Source of the DNA: Acidobacteriota bacterium
GTDB lineage: Bacteria > Acidobacteriota > Aminicenantia > Aminicenantales > Saccharicenantaceae
Direction of reading: 5' to 3'
NCBI GenBank assembly: GCA_022711665.1
Contig: JAKLEN010000011.1
Span: forward strand, 1-32,953
DNA length: 32,953 nucleotides
The notes under the pieces are model-generated. The model was not told the origin of the DNA and did no database searches. It saw nothing but the letters and a program-made list of their open reading frames with translations. The position numbers and the translations under genes were made by a program. Positions 10,235 through 17,721 of the stretch are shown piece by piece. Positions within the stretch are counted from its first letter, which is position 1. Each line of letters opens with the position of its first letter.

Positions 10235-11797
10235 CTACTCGACTGGGGCCACGACGGCGTTCAGGACCTTGCCGGAGGACTTTTCCTGGGCGAACAGGAC
10301 GACGCGCAGGCCGGTCCGGGAGATGGCCTGGCGCCGGACCGCCCACTTGAACCCCGGCGACCGGGTGTAGCTCTTCTCGAATTCGGTCAGGAACGCGTCC
10401 GTTTTCTTCTCGGATTCCGCCAGGTCGAAGGCGACCCCCTTCGGCCCGGCCGGGTCGAGGACGACGAGGTCGCGTACGACCATGCGGTGGAACTTGACGC
10501 CGTTGCCGCCGGAATGCTCCTGTTCGTCCTGGACCAGGACGAGGACGTGCTCGACATCCGGCAGGACCCGGTCGAGATCGTAGGTCACCGCGACCTTGTC
10601 CCCGGCCATGAGGGCCCGGGCTTTCAGGGTCAGGGCCGGCGCCTGCGCCAGCAGCGGCTCGATAGCGCTCCGGAACTGCTTGTACTTGCCTTCGGCCGCG
10701 CCGCGATTGCCGCCCCCGACGGACTTGCCGGTGCCGTCGATGATGATCGTCGGCGTGCTGCCGATGCCGTAGGCGCCGGCCCGCAGGGTCGAGGCCGGAT
10801 TAATCATCGGGTCCGGCCGCGGGATGGGCAGGTGGTAAACCAGGACGGCCAGGTACTTCGAAGGGATGGTCTCGGCCAGACCGTCGAAGGCCACGTCGGC
10901 GGCCACGCAGGGCGGGCACTCGGAGCCGGTGAAGAGCTCGGCCAGGACCGTCTTCCCTTTCCAGCCGGCCGGGGCCTCAAAAGGCGCCGGCTTGAAGGGC
11001 AGGGACTTGAGACGCGCCTCCAGGGCGGCCGCGAAGCCTTCCTCCGAGCCATGGACCCGGCCGTACACGGCCCGGGCCTTGACGGCCGAGTCGGCGAAGC
11101 CGTCGACCGCGGCGGAGAGATAGGCGTCGAGCGCTTCGGCCGTCCGGCCCTGGCTTTCGAGGATGCCGGCCAGGACGTAGTAATAATTGCCGCCCGTCGC
11201 CCCGCCGCCCTTCCTGTAGGCCTCGATCGAGACCGAGGCCTTGTCCAGGTCGCCGGCGCCGAGATAGGCGCGGGCCGTCAGCAGGTCGATGGCGTTCACG
11301 ATGTTGGCTTTGAACGGCTCCTTATGCTCGTCGGCGATGCCCTCATAGGCCGCCGGGTCGGCCGCGGCCTTGAGCGCGGCGCCGCGGTAGGCCAGGATGA
11401 TCTCGAGGACCCCGGTGTGATCGAACGTTTCGACGCGCGGGTGGTTGATGAGCTGGGCGGCCATGGCCACCGGCCTCTGCATCCGGGACGGACCCTGGGC
11501 TCCGGCCAGGAAAGCCCTCTGCAGGGCCAGCAGGTCGTCGAGGTCGGTCGCCAGGGCCGCCTTGGACTCCTGTATGCCGGCGTCGATGGCCTCCATGAGT
11601 TGGGAGCCCGGATAGGCGGCCTTGAGCCGCTCGAGCTCCCGCAGGCGCGCGGTCGGGTCGGTCATCTGGTAGGCGGCGACGACCTCTTTATATTCCGGCG
11701 GGGCCTGGCCGCTCTGGGCCGCGATCCCGCCTGCCGTCAGGAAGGAGATGGCGGCGATCAGGATAACGGCCGCCCGCACCTGTCTCTTCGTGTTCAT
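10235..11797 (-). CDS. exported thioredoxin-fold protein with CPPC motif
   Basis: The 520-residue protein begins with a clear signal peptide (about 1-27, ending near GGIAAQ), so it acts outside the cytoplasm. Residues ~30-260 are helical and alanine-rich, including a TPR-like stretch (YYYVLAGILESQGRTAEALDAYLSA). A thioredoxin fold follows: VLAELFTGSECPPC near residue 294 and the cis-proline loop GIGSTPTIIIDG about 65 residues later. The C-terminal ~130 residues look beta-rich. A redox or disulfide role is likely; its partner is unknown. GAGGAGG precedes the ATG and a TATAAT lies further upstream (11819-11824). It appears to be a single-gene unit. I have no specific gene name for it. Confidence 0.75.
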   Translation of the reverse strand: MNTKRQVRAAVILIAAISFLTAGGIAAQSGQAPPEYKEVVAAYQMTDPTARLRELERLKAAYPGSQLMEAIDAGIQESKAALATDLDDLLALQRAFLAGAQGPSRMQRPVAMAAQLINHPRVETFDHTGVLEIILAYRGAALKAAADPAAYEGIADEHKEPFKANIVNAIDLLTARAYLGAGDLDKASVSIEAYRKGGGATGGNYYYVLAGILESQGRTAEALDAYLSAAVDGFADSAVKARAVYGRVHGSEEGFAAALEARLKSLPFKPAPFEAPAGWKGKTVLAELFTGSECPPCVAADVAFDGLAETIPSKYLAVLVYHLPIPRPDPMINPASTLRAGAYGIGSTPTIIIDGTGKSVGGGNRGAAEGKYKQFRSAIEPLLAQAPALTLKARALMAGDKVAVTYDLDRVLPDVEHVLVLVQDEQEHSGGNGVKFHRMVVRDLVVLDPAGPKGVAFDLAESEKKTDAFLTEFEKSYTRSPGFKWAVRRQAISRTGLRVVLFAQEKSSGKVLNAVVAPVE

Positions 11798-11818
11798 GGG
11801 TCCTCCTCGAAAGGGGCT

Positions 11819-11824
11819 ATTATA
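11819..11824 (-). promoter_or_regulatory. -10 box for the thioredoxin-fold gene
   Basis: A consensus TATAAT on the minus strand sits 21 bases before the start codon, in an otherwise GC-rich stretch. No good -35 is found at 16-18 bases, so only the -10 is called. Confidence 0.45.
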
Positions 11825-11852
11825 TCGAATTGCCCGTCGAAGGAAAGAACCC

Positions 11853-11878
11853 TCCGCGGACCGGCTGGCCCCCGCGGA
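11853..11878 (-). terminator. terminator-like hairpin after the radical-SAM gene
   Basis: TCCGCGG and CCGCGGA form a perfect 7-bp stem with a 12-base loop, starting 25 bases beyond the stop of the radical-SAM gene. On the minus strand it is followed by a T-rich but broken run (GGGTTCTTTCCTT). It is placed correctly to end the long iron-sulfur operon, but the T-tract is weak. Confidence 0.45.
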
Positions 11879-11902
11879 TCCGGACGGCCTCCCGGGAACA
11901 CG

Positions 11903-12922
11903 TCAGTCGAAACGGCCGGGCAGGACGGCGCCGCAGGAGGGACAGCTCGAGCCCCGCAGCGCGTCGGACAGGACGGCGAAGCCGCGCCGGCGGATGAGGA
12001 CCGTGCCGCAGCTCCGGCAGGCGGTGTCCTCGGACTCGCCGGCGACGTTGCCCACGTAGATGTAGCGCAGGCCCTCGCGCCGGCCCGTCTCGGCCGCGGC
12101 CCGCAGCGTGGCCAGGGGCGTCGCCGGCGTCCGGGTGTACTCGAAATCGGGATGGAACCGGCTGATATGCCAGGGGATGTCCGGATCGACCGAGGCGATG
12201 AAGCGGGCCAGGGCCGCCAGCTCGTCCGGCCCGTCGTTCAGCCCCGGCACGACCAGGGTCGTCACTTCGACCCAGACGTCGAGGGCCCGCAGGCGGCGGA
12301 TGGTTTCCAGAACGGGCTCGAGCCGGGCGCCGCAGACCTTCCGGTAGGTCTCGTCCCGGAAGGCCTTGAGGTCGACGTTGGCCGCGTCGAGGTACGGCCG
12401 GATGGTCTCCAGGGCCTCGGCCGTCATGTAGCCGTTGGTGACGAAGCTGTTGACGAGGCCGGCCTCGCGGGCCCGCCGCGACGTCTCGTAGGCGTACTCG
12501 AAGAAGATCGTCGGCTCCGTGTAGGTGTAGGAGAGGCCTCGGCAGCCGGCCTCGAGCGCGGCCCGGACCGCGGCTTCCGGGGCGAAGGGCTCGCCGGCGA
12601 CGCCGCCCCCGGGCCGGCGCGGCGCCTGCGAGATCTGCCAGTTCTGGCAGAAGCCGCAGCGGAAGTTGCAGCCGGCCGTGGCCACCGATAGGGCCTTCGA
12701 TCCCGGATGGAAATGATAGAACGGCTTCTTCTCGATGGGATCGACGTGCGCCGCCACGACCTCGCCGTAAACGAGGGTCACCAGCCGCCCGCCGCGGTTC
12801 TCGCGGACGGCGCAGACGCCGGACCGGCCGGGAGGGATGACGCAGCGGTGGGCGCAGAGGCGGCAGGCGACGGCCTCCGTCCCGGTCTCCGCCGGACCCC
12901 AGAGCATGGCCTCGCGGATCAT
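11903..12922 (-). CDS. amrS: AmmeMemoRadiSam-type radical SAM enzyme
   Basis: A 339-residue radical SAM protein of the pyruvate-formate-lyase-activase-like group annotated as AmrS. The [4Fe-4S]/SAM motif is CNFRCGFC (CxxxCxxC) followed by QNWQISQ, near residue 88. An N-terminal cysteine set (CRLCAHRCVIPPGRSGVC, ~21-38) and two C-terminal CxxC pairs (CRSCG, CPSCG) match the family's extra metal-binding ends. The substrate is not known for this family. The usual companion genes (Memo and AMMECR1) are not in the window. The ATG overlaps the nth stop by four bases, making it the last gene of the iron-sulfur operon. The family call is firm; the role is open. Confidence 0.88.
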   Translation of the reverse strand: MIREAMLWGPAETGTEAVACRLCAHRCVIPPGRSGVCAVRENRGGRLVTLVYGEVVAAHVDPIEKKPFYHFHPGSKALSVATAGCNFRCGFCQNWQISQAPRRPGGGVAGEPFAPEAAVRAALEAGCRGLSYTYTEPTIFFEYAYETSRRAREAGLVNSFVTNGYMTAEALETIRPYLDAANVDLKAFRDETYRKVCGARLEPVLETIRRLRALDVWVEVTTLVVPGLNDGPDELAALARFIASVDPDIPWHISRFHPDFEYTRTPATPLATLRAAAETGRREGLRYIYVGNVAGESEDTACRSCGTVLIRRRGFAVLSDALRGSSCPSCGAVLPGRFD

Positions 12923-13578
12923 GGCCGCTCGGGCCCGGGGAAGAACTCGGCGGCCGAGGGGCAGAGCCGCCGCAGGACGCAGCCCGGGCAGTCCGGTTTG
13001 CGGGCCTGGCAGACGGCCCGGCCGTGATCGACGAGCAGGAAGTTGAAATCGAGCCAGTCGGCCCGGGGCACGAGGGCCATGAGGCCGCGCTCGACCTTGA
13101 CCGGGTCGCTCTCCCGGCTCAGCCCGAGCCGCCCGGACAGGCGCAGAACGTGGGTGTCGACGGCGATGCCCTCGGCCTTGTGGTAGCCCGCCGACAGGAC
13201 GATATTGGCCGTCTTCCGGGCCACGCCCGGCAGGCTGACGAGCTCCTCCATGGTGTCGGGGACGACCCCGCCGTAGGCCTCGACGATCCGGCGCGCCGCC
13301 CCGATGATGTTCCGGGCCTTGTTGCGGAAGAACCCGGTGGAGTGGATCTCCTTTTCGAGCGCCGCCTGGTCGGCCCGGGCGAAGGCCTCGGCCGTCGGGT
13401 ACCTGGCGAAGAGCGCCGGCGTGACCGTGTTGACGAGCTTGTCGGTGCTCTGGGCCGCCAGGATGGTGGCCACCAGGATCTGGAGCGGGTTGCGGAACTC
13501 GAGCGCCGTCCGCGCCTCCGGGTAGCTCTTCCGCAGCAGCCGGATGATCGGCTTGATCCGCTGTCGCGCCGGGTCCAT
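12919..13578 (-). CDS. nth: endonuclease III
   Basis: A DNA glycosylase/AP lyase that removes oxidised pyrimidines in base-excision repair. The 219-residue protein has the helix-hairpin-helix LPGVARKTA with catalytic Lys122, catalytic Asp141 in VDTHV, and the C-terminal [4Fe-4S] motif C190-x6-C197-x2-C200-x5-C206. Its length is typical. It overlaps amrS downstream and follows a ferritin-like gene by 20 bases, placing an iron-sulfur DNA repair enzyme in an iron and oxidative-stress operon. Nothing abnormal seen. Confidence 0.96.
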   Translation of the reverse strand: MDPARQRIKPIIRLLRKSYPEARTALEFRNPLQILVATILAAQSTDKLVNTVTPALFARYPTAEAFARADQAALEKEIHSTGFFRNKARNIIGAARRIVEAYGGVVPDTMEELVSLPGVARKTANIVLSAGYHKAEGIAVDTHVLRLSGRLGLSRESDPVKVERGLMALVPRADWLDFNFLLVDHGRAVCQARKPDCPGCVLRRLCPSAAEFFPGPERP

Positions 13579-13598
13579 GGCCCCCTCCCTTCCGGCCG

Positions 13599-14108
13599 TC
13601 AGGGGCCGACGTGAAAGAGATCCTGGGCGACGTGGAAATCCTCGACGTCGTAGTAGTCGGGGAAGGTCCGCAGGAGATCGAGCTCGGAGCCGATCATCGC
13701 CTGGTGGCTCCTCTCGACCCGGCCGAGATAGGCCAGGATATGCCGGGAGGCCTCATCCTCCGCGCGCCCGGCCGCTTCGTTGTAGTAGGCCTCGGCGGCC
13801 TTCTCGGCCCCTAGGGCCGCTTCGAAGAGGGCCTGGACGGACGGATCGGCGGGAAGCGACGCTCCGATGGGCGGCATCAGGGAAGATTCCGGGGCGTCCA
13901 CCGGCCGGCCCCGATATCTCTCGGCCAGGAGCCGCTCGAGCAGGGCCCGGTGATGCTCCTCCTCCAGGGCCAGGAACTTCAGCTTCTGGACGAGAAGGAG
14001 GTTCCTGACCCGGCCCAGGAGCCGGGTGTAGAAAGCCGCGGCGTCGATCTCCGACCGGACGGCGACGCCCAGGATCTGCCAAGGCTGGAGGCTATTATCG
14101 ATGGACAT
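13599..14108 (-). CDS. ferritin-like diiron protein (rubrerythrin-related)
   Basis: A 169-residue helical protein with two repeats of the ferritin-like pattern: SEIDAAAFYTRLL followed by LALEEEHHRALLERLL, then GAEKAAEAYYNEAA followed by VERSHQAMIGSELDLL. The Glu and ExxH-type residues are spaced as in diiron four-helix bundles. It has no rubredoxin domain. The frame is open further upstream, inside the rubrerythrin gene, but the ATG at 14108 has an excellent GGAGGAGG ribosome site and starts normal sequence. It lies 22 bases after rubrerythrin, so a shared role in peroxide or iron handling is likely. Its substrate cannot be read from sequence. Confidence 0.85.
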   Translation of the reverse strand: MSIDNSLQPWQILGVAVRSEIDAAAFYTRLLGRVRNLLLVQKLKFLALEEEHHRALLERLLAERYRGRPVDAPESSLMPPIGASLPADPSVQALFEAALGAEKAAEAYYNEAAGRAEDEASRHILAYLGRVERSHQAMIGSELDLLRTFPDYYDVEDFHVAQDLFHVGP

Positions 14109-14130
14109 GGCATCCTCCTCCGGCCCGGCC

Positions 14131-14634
14131 TCAGAAGGCGGCAAACTTGCTCTTGGGCGCGCCGCAGACGGGGCACCGGTCCGGGGCCTCCCCCTCCATG
14201 GTGAAGCCGCAGACGGAGCAGACGTGGATGGGCTTGAACTCGATGTCCCGGCCGGCCGAAACGGCCTCGCGGGCGGCCTGGTACATGCCGGCATGGACCT
14301 TCTCGGCGGCCAGGGCCCGGCCGAGGTGCGTCGCGGCCGCCTTCTCCCCCTGGGCCTGGGCGATGGCGACGAAGGCCGGGTACATCTCGTCGATCTCGAA
14401 CGTCTCGCCGTCGACCGCGGCCTCGAGGTTCTGCCCGGTCGTGCCCAGGGCGCCGAGCGCCCGGACGTAGTTGGCGGCGTGGACCTCTTCGGCGTAGGAG
14501 TTGGCCCGGAAGGTCCGGGCGACGTTGGGCAGCTTCTCCTCCGCGGCCCTCTCGGCGAAAGCGGCGTACTTGATGTGCGCCTGGCTCTCGCCGGCCAGGG
14601 CGGCCTTGACGTTCTCTTCGGTCATCTTCTTCAT
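14131..14634 (-). CDS. rubrerythrin
   Basis: Rubrerythrin reduces hydrogen peroxide in anaerobes, using a diiron site fed by a rubredoxin-type iron. The 167-residue product has the ferritin-like half (ESQAHIKYAAFAERA at ~16-30, an ExxH in YAEEVHAANY, and a second pair around the EKVHAGMY motif) and a C-terminal desulforedoxin/rubredoxin-like domain with CSVCG and CPVCG pairs. The ATG at 14634 overlaps a good purine-rich site (GGTGAG). It follows nadA by 36 bases. The rubredoxin and rubredoxin-reductase-like genes at 21854-23252 could supply electrons. Confidence 0.95.
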   Translation of the reverse strand: MKKMTEENVKAALAGESQAHIKYAAFAERAAEEKLPNVARTFRANSYAEEVHAANYVRALGALGTTGQNLEAAVDGETFEIDEMYPAFVAIAQAQGEKAAATHLGRALAAEKVHAGMYQAAREAVSAGRDIEFKPIHVCSVCGFTMEGEAPDRCPVCGAPKSKFAAF

Positions 14635-14670
14635 CTCACCCTCCCTTTTGCCGGCGGAATTGCTTAGCGG

Positions 14671-15570
14671 TCAGGATATCCTGAGCATGGCCTCGATGGC
14701 GCCCCGGGCCCGGTCGGCGATCGCCGCCGGCACCTCGACCCTGGTCGTGTCCGTCTCCAGGGCATGCAGGACCTTGGCCAGCGTGGTCATCTTCATGTGG
14801 GCGCAGAGCGCGGTCTCGCGGGCCGGGAAGAACCGGACGGCCGGGTTCTCCCGGGCCAGGCGGTAGATGATCCCCTTCTCCGTACCGACCACGATCTCGT
14901 GGCGGGACGTCGCCCGGGCCTCGAGGACCATCTTGCCGGTCGACAGGACCTTGTCGGCCCGCTCGATGACGTCGAGCGGGCACTCGGGGTGGACCCAGAC
15001 CTCGGCCCCGGGATGGGCGGTCCGGGCCTCGTCGATGTCGCGCGGCGTGAAGCGGTGGTGGACGTAGCAGTAGCCGTCCCAGGCGATCACGGTCTTGCCC
15101 GTCTCGCGGGCGACGTAGGCGGCCAGGTTCTTGTCCGGCACGAACAGGACCCGGTCGGCGCCGAGCGAGTTGACGACGGCTATGGCGTTGCTAGAGGTGC
15201 AGCAGACGTCGCTCTCGGCCTTGACCTCGGCGCTGGTGTTGACGTAGCAGACGACCGGCAGCCCCGGGTGTTGGGCCTTCCAGCTCCGGAGCTCGCGGCC
15301 GTTGATCATGTCGGCCATGGGGCAGCCGGCTTCGATCTCGGGCAGGAGCACGGTCTTGCCCGGGGCCAGGACGGCGGCCGTTTCGGCCATGAAGTGGACG
15401 CCGCAGAAGACGATGGTCGAGGCCTCCAGGCCGGCGGCCTTGCGGCTGAGCTCGAGCGAGTCGCCGACGAAGTCGGCCGCGTCCTGGACTTCCGGGACCT
15501 GGTAGTTGTGGGCCAGGATGACGGCGTTCTTGCGGCGCTTGAGCTCGCCGATGCGCTGGCGGATGTCCAT
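14671..15570 (-). CDS. nadA: quinolinate synthase
   Basis: NadA is a [4Fe-4S] enzyme that condenses iminoaspartate with dihydroxyacetone phosphate to give quinolinate for NAD synthesis. The 299-residue product matches the compact form found in thermophiles and anaerobes. The three expected cluster cysteines are at C83 (AGCPMAD), C168 (GYCYVHH) and C256 (ALCAHMK). ILAHNYQ and GVHFMAE are also typical. The frame extends into iscU, but the ATG at 15570, 4 bases after the iscU stop, begins the conserved protein. nadB and nadC are absent from the window. Its position right after iscU suggests that it is a direct client of the cluster-assembly genes. Confidence 0.95.
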   Translation of the reverse strand: MDIRQRIGELKRRKNAVILAHNYQVPEVQDAADFVGDSLELSRKAAGLEASTIVFCGVHFMAETAAVLAPGKTVLLPEIEAGCPMADMINGRELRSWKAQHPGLPVVCYVNTSAEVKAESDVCCTSSNAIAVVNSLGADRVLFVPDKNLAAYVARETGKTVIAWDGYCYVHHRFTPRDIDEARTAHPGAEVWVHPECPLDVIERADKVLSTGKMVLEARATSRHEIVVGTEKGIIYRLARENPAVRFFPARETALCAHMKMTTLAKVLHALETDTTRVEVPAAIADRARGAIEAMLRIS

Positions 15571-15574
15571 GGCC

Positions 15575-16156
15575 TCAGGCTTTGCCGGGAAGGGGCCGGC
15601 CGCAGTGGAGGCAGGTGGCGTCGCCCTTCTTGGTGATGCCGCCGCAGGCCGGGCACTCCTCGAGCTCGATGCGGCAGGCCTTGCAGACGCTCCGGTCCTC
15701 GGTCTCGAGGGCCGAGTCGCAGTAGGGGCAGGAGCCGGCGTCGTCGTGATCGTGGCCGCCGGCCGAGGCCGACCCGGCCGGCGCCCGGCCGGCCTGGCGG
15801 TCGCGGTAGTTCCGGATGGCCTCGTGCAGGGCGTCGGCGCCAAGGTTGGAGCAGTGCATCTTGTTCTTGGGCAGGCCGCCGAGCTCCTCGGCCACGGACT
15901 CGTTGGTGATGGCCAGGGCCTGGTCGACCGTCTTGCCCTTGGCCATCTCGCTGACCATGCTGGAAACGGCGATGGCCGCGCCGCAGCCGAACGTCTGGAA
16001 CTTGACGTCGGCCAAGCGGTCGTCCTTCACCTTGATGTAGAAGGTCATCATGTCGCCGCAGACCGGGTTGCCGACCTGGCCGACGCCGTCGGCGTCGGGG
16101 ATCGTCCCGACGTTGCGGGGATTGGCGAAATGGTCCATCACTTTATCGCTGTACAT
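15575..16156 (-). CDS. iscU: IscU-type Fe-S scaffold with C-terminal double zinc ribbon
   Basis: The scaffold on which Fe-S clusters are built. Residues 1-125 are a full IscU domain: MYSDKVMDHFANPRNVG at the start, cluster ligands C33 with D35 (NPVCGD), C58 (FGCGAA) and H101-C102 (MHCSNLG). Unusually, a Gly/His/Asp linker (about 127-142) then leads to four CxxC pairs (C143/146, C158/161, C168/171, C182/185), the pattern of a double zinc ribbon. Standard IscU stops near residue 130. I start at the ATG in a TGATG overlap with the iscS-like stop; a GTG three bases earlier is possible. The gene neighbours the atypical IscS-like partner. Confidence 0.9.
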   Translation of the reverse strand: MYSDKVMDHFANPRNVGTIPDADGVGQVGNPVCGDMMTFYIKVKDDRLADVKFQTFGCGAAIAVSSMVSEMAKGKTVDQALAITNESVAEELGGLPKNKMHCSNLGADALHEAIRNYRDRQAGRAPAGSASAGGHDHDDAGSCPYCDSALETEDRSVCKACRIELEECPACGGITKKGDATCLHCGRPLPGKA

Positions 16157-17337
16157 CACGAACCTCGGTGCATGAGAAAGTCGGTATAGAGCGGGGACAT
16201 GGCCCGGAGCCGCTCGACGATGGGCGGGAAGGCCTCGAGCAGGGCCTCGACGGCCGCCGCTTCCGTGCCGTCGATCAGGCTGAAGATGAGCGAGCCCTGG
16301 GCCGTGGCGTGATCGAGGCCCATGGCCAGGAGCACGTGCGAGGCCTTGAGGGACTTGGAGGTGCAGGCCGAGCCGCTCGAGGCGGCGAAGCCCTTCATGT
16401 CCAGGAAGAGCAGCATGCCCTCCCCCTCGACGAATTCGACGCAGAAGCTGGCGTGATGCGGCAGGCGGTCGGTCCGCGAGCCGGTCACCCGGACATGCTC
16501 GACGCGGCGGGGCAGCTCGTCGAGCAGGCGGTCCCGCAGCGGGACCAGGGCCGCGGCCCGGGCGGCCATCTCGGTCCTGGCCAGGGCGGCGGCCCGTCCC
16601 AGCCCGACGATGCCGGCCACGTTCTCCGTGCCTCCCCGCCGGCCGCCCTCCTGGATGCCGCCGTCGACGAGGGGCAGGATGCGGACGCCCTTGCGCACGT
16701 ACAGCGCCGCGGCGCCCTTGGGCCCGTAGAACTGGTCGCCGGCCAGGCTCAGGGCGTCGACGCCGAGGGCCCTGACGTCGAGAGGCAGGCTGCCGGCCGC
16801 GGCCACGGCGTCCGTGTGGAAGAGGATGCCGCGGGCCCGGCAGACCGCGGCGATCTCGGCCACGGGCTCGATCGTCCCGATCTCGTTGTTGGCCGTCATG
16901 ACCGAGACGAGCACGGTATCCCCGGTCAGCTCCCGCTCCACGGCCGCCGGGTCCACCCGTCCCTGGCCGTCGACCGGCACCAGGACGGCCGAGAAGCCGG
17001 ACCTTTCCAGGGCCTTGACGGAATTGAGGACCGAGGTGTGCTCGATGGCCGAGACGACCAGGCGCCGGCCCCGGGCCTGCTGGCCCGCCGCCAGCCCCTT
17101 GATCGCGAGATTGTTGGCCTCGCTGCCGCTGGCGGTGAAATAGATCTCCGCGGACTCGGCCCCGATCAGGGCGGCCGTCTCGGCCCGGGCGCCTTCGACC
17201 GCTTCCTGGGCCCGGCGGCCCCAGGCGTGGAGGCTCTGGGGATTGCCGAAGGCGTCGGTCAGGAACGGCCGCATGGCCTCGAAGACCTCGGGGCGCACGG
17301 GCGTCGCGGCGATACGATCGAGATAGATCCTGTCCAT
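16156..17337 (-). CDS. IscS/NifS-like protein lacking the PLP lysine
   Basis: Overall a class V aminotransferase-fold cysteine desulfurase of 393 residues, close in length and motif order to IscS. Retained are TASGSEANN, SAIEHTSVL (the active-site His), TANNEIGTIEP, Asp176 in HTDA, RRGGTENV, and the sulfur-carrying loop SSGSACTSKS with C325. The segment normally reading S-G-H-K-x-Y-G-P-K-G instead reads A-G-D-Q-F-Y-G-P-K-G: the Schiff-base Lys (K206 in E. coli) is Gln202 and its His neighbour is Asp201. Gln183 of E. coli is Ala179, and the Arg that holds the substrate carboxylate is Ile351. Normal PLP chemistry is therefore unlikely. Like Archaeoglobus fulgidus IscS, which lacks this lysine, it may instead lend a cysteine ligand to IscU. 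I withhold the iscS symbol. Confidence 0.88.
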   Translation of the reverse strand: MDRIYLDRIAATPVRPEVFEAMRPFLTDAFGNPQSLHAWGRRAQEAVEGARAETAALIGAESAEIYFTASGSEANNLAIKGLAAGQQARGRRLVVSAIEHTSVLNSVKALERSGFSAVLVPVDGQGRVDPAAVERELTGDTVLVSVMTANNEIGTIEPVAEIAAVCRARGILFHTDAVAAAGSLPLDVRALGVDALSLAGDQFYGPKGAAALYVRKGVRILPLVDGGIQEGGRRGGTENVAGIVGLGRAAALARTEMAARAAALVPLRDRLLDELPRRVEHVRVTGSRTDRLPHHASFCVEFVEGEGMLLFLDMKGFAASSGSACTSKSLKASHVLLAMGLDHATAQGSLIFSLIDGTEAAAVEALLEAFPPIVERLRAMSPLYTDFLMHRGS

Positions 17338-17400
17338 TTCCCTGGCCTCTCCGGCGGGCGAAGGCGAGACGGTTCGTCCCGGCGCCCGCGCCGGCCCGGA

Positions 17401-17622
17401 TCAGACGGCCTCGACGGCCGTGACCTCGGGGACCTCCTTCTTCAGGATCCGCTCGATGCCCATCTTCAGGGTCAGCTGCGACATGGGGCAGCCGCCACAG
17501 GCGCCGCGGAGGCGGACCTTGACGACGCCGTCCGCGCCGACTTCCACGAGCTCGACGTCGCCGCCGTCGGCCTGCAGGGCCGGGCGGATCTTGGCTAAAG
17601 CCTGTTCGATCTTCTCTTTCAT
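17401..17622 (-). CDS. NifU C-terminal-domain (Nfu) Fe-S carrier
   Basis: A 73-residue stand-alone Nfu domain that carries or delivers [4Fe-4S] clusters between subunits of a dimer. It has the full pattern: IRPALQADGGDVELVEV, then VRLRGACGGCPMSQLTL with the CxxC cluster cysteines, then a short helix ending VPEVTAVEAV. An in-frame extension upstream is poor sequence, while the ATG at 17622 has GAGGAG at good spacing, so I start there. It is the first gene of the iron-sulfur operon, 63 bases before the iscS-like gene, with a good promoter just upstream. Confidence 0.93.
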   Translation of the reverse strand: MKEKIEQALAKIRPALQADGGDVELVEVGADGVVKVRLRGACGGCPMSQLTLKMGIERILKKEVPEVTAVEAV

Positions 17623-17659
17623 ACGGAGACTCCTCTTCGGTCCGGGCATTGGACCCCTT

Positions 17660-17688
17660 ATCTTACGCCGCCCGGGAGCGCCTGACAA
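17660..17688 (-). promoter_or_regulatory. promoter of the iron-sulfur operon
   Basis: On the minus strand TTGTCA (17683-17688), 17 bases, then TAAGAT (17660-17665), lying about 37 bases before the nfu start. It is sigma-70-like and well placed to drive nfu through amrS. No clear IscR- or Fur-type palindrome was recognised around it. Confidence 0.6.
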
Positions 17689-17696
17689 GGCGTCGG

Positions 17697-17718
17697 GCCG
17701 TCCTCCCCGGCGGACGGC
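17697..17718 (-). terminator. hairpin after the PAS gene
   Basis: GCCGTCC and GGACGGC form a 7-bp stem with an 8-base loop, four bases past the PAS-gene stop. There is no T-run after it on the minus strand, so intrinsic termination is doubtful. It may be an mRNA 3' structure. Confidence 0.35.
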
Positions 17719-17721
17719 TGG

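Noticed and set aside
13979..14294. Longer N-terminus for the ferritin-like protein at 13599-14108
   Set aside because: The extension overlaps rubrerythrin in another frame and is Pro/Ser/Arg-rich; GGAGGAGG precedes the ATG at 14108.
16156..17337. iscS-like gene as a pseudogene
   Set aside because: Full length, intact frame, overlapping neighbours and a conserved loop cysteine argue for a working protein with changed chemistry.
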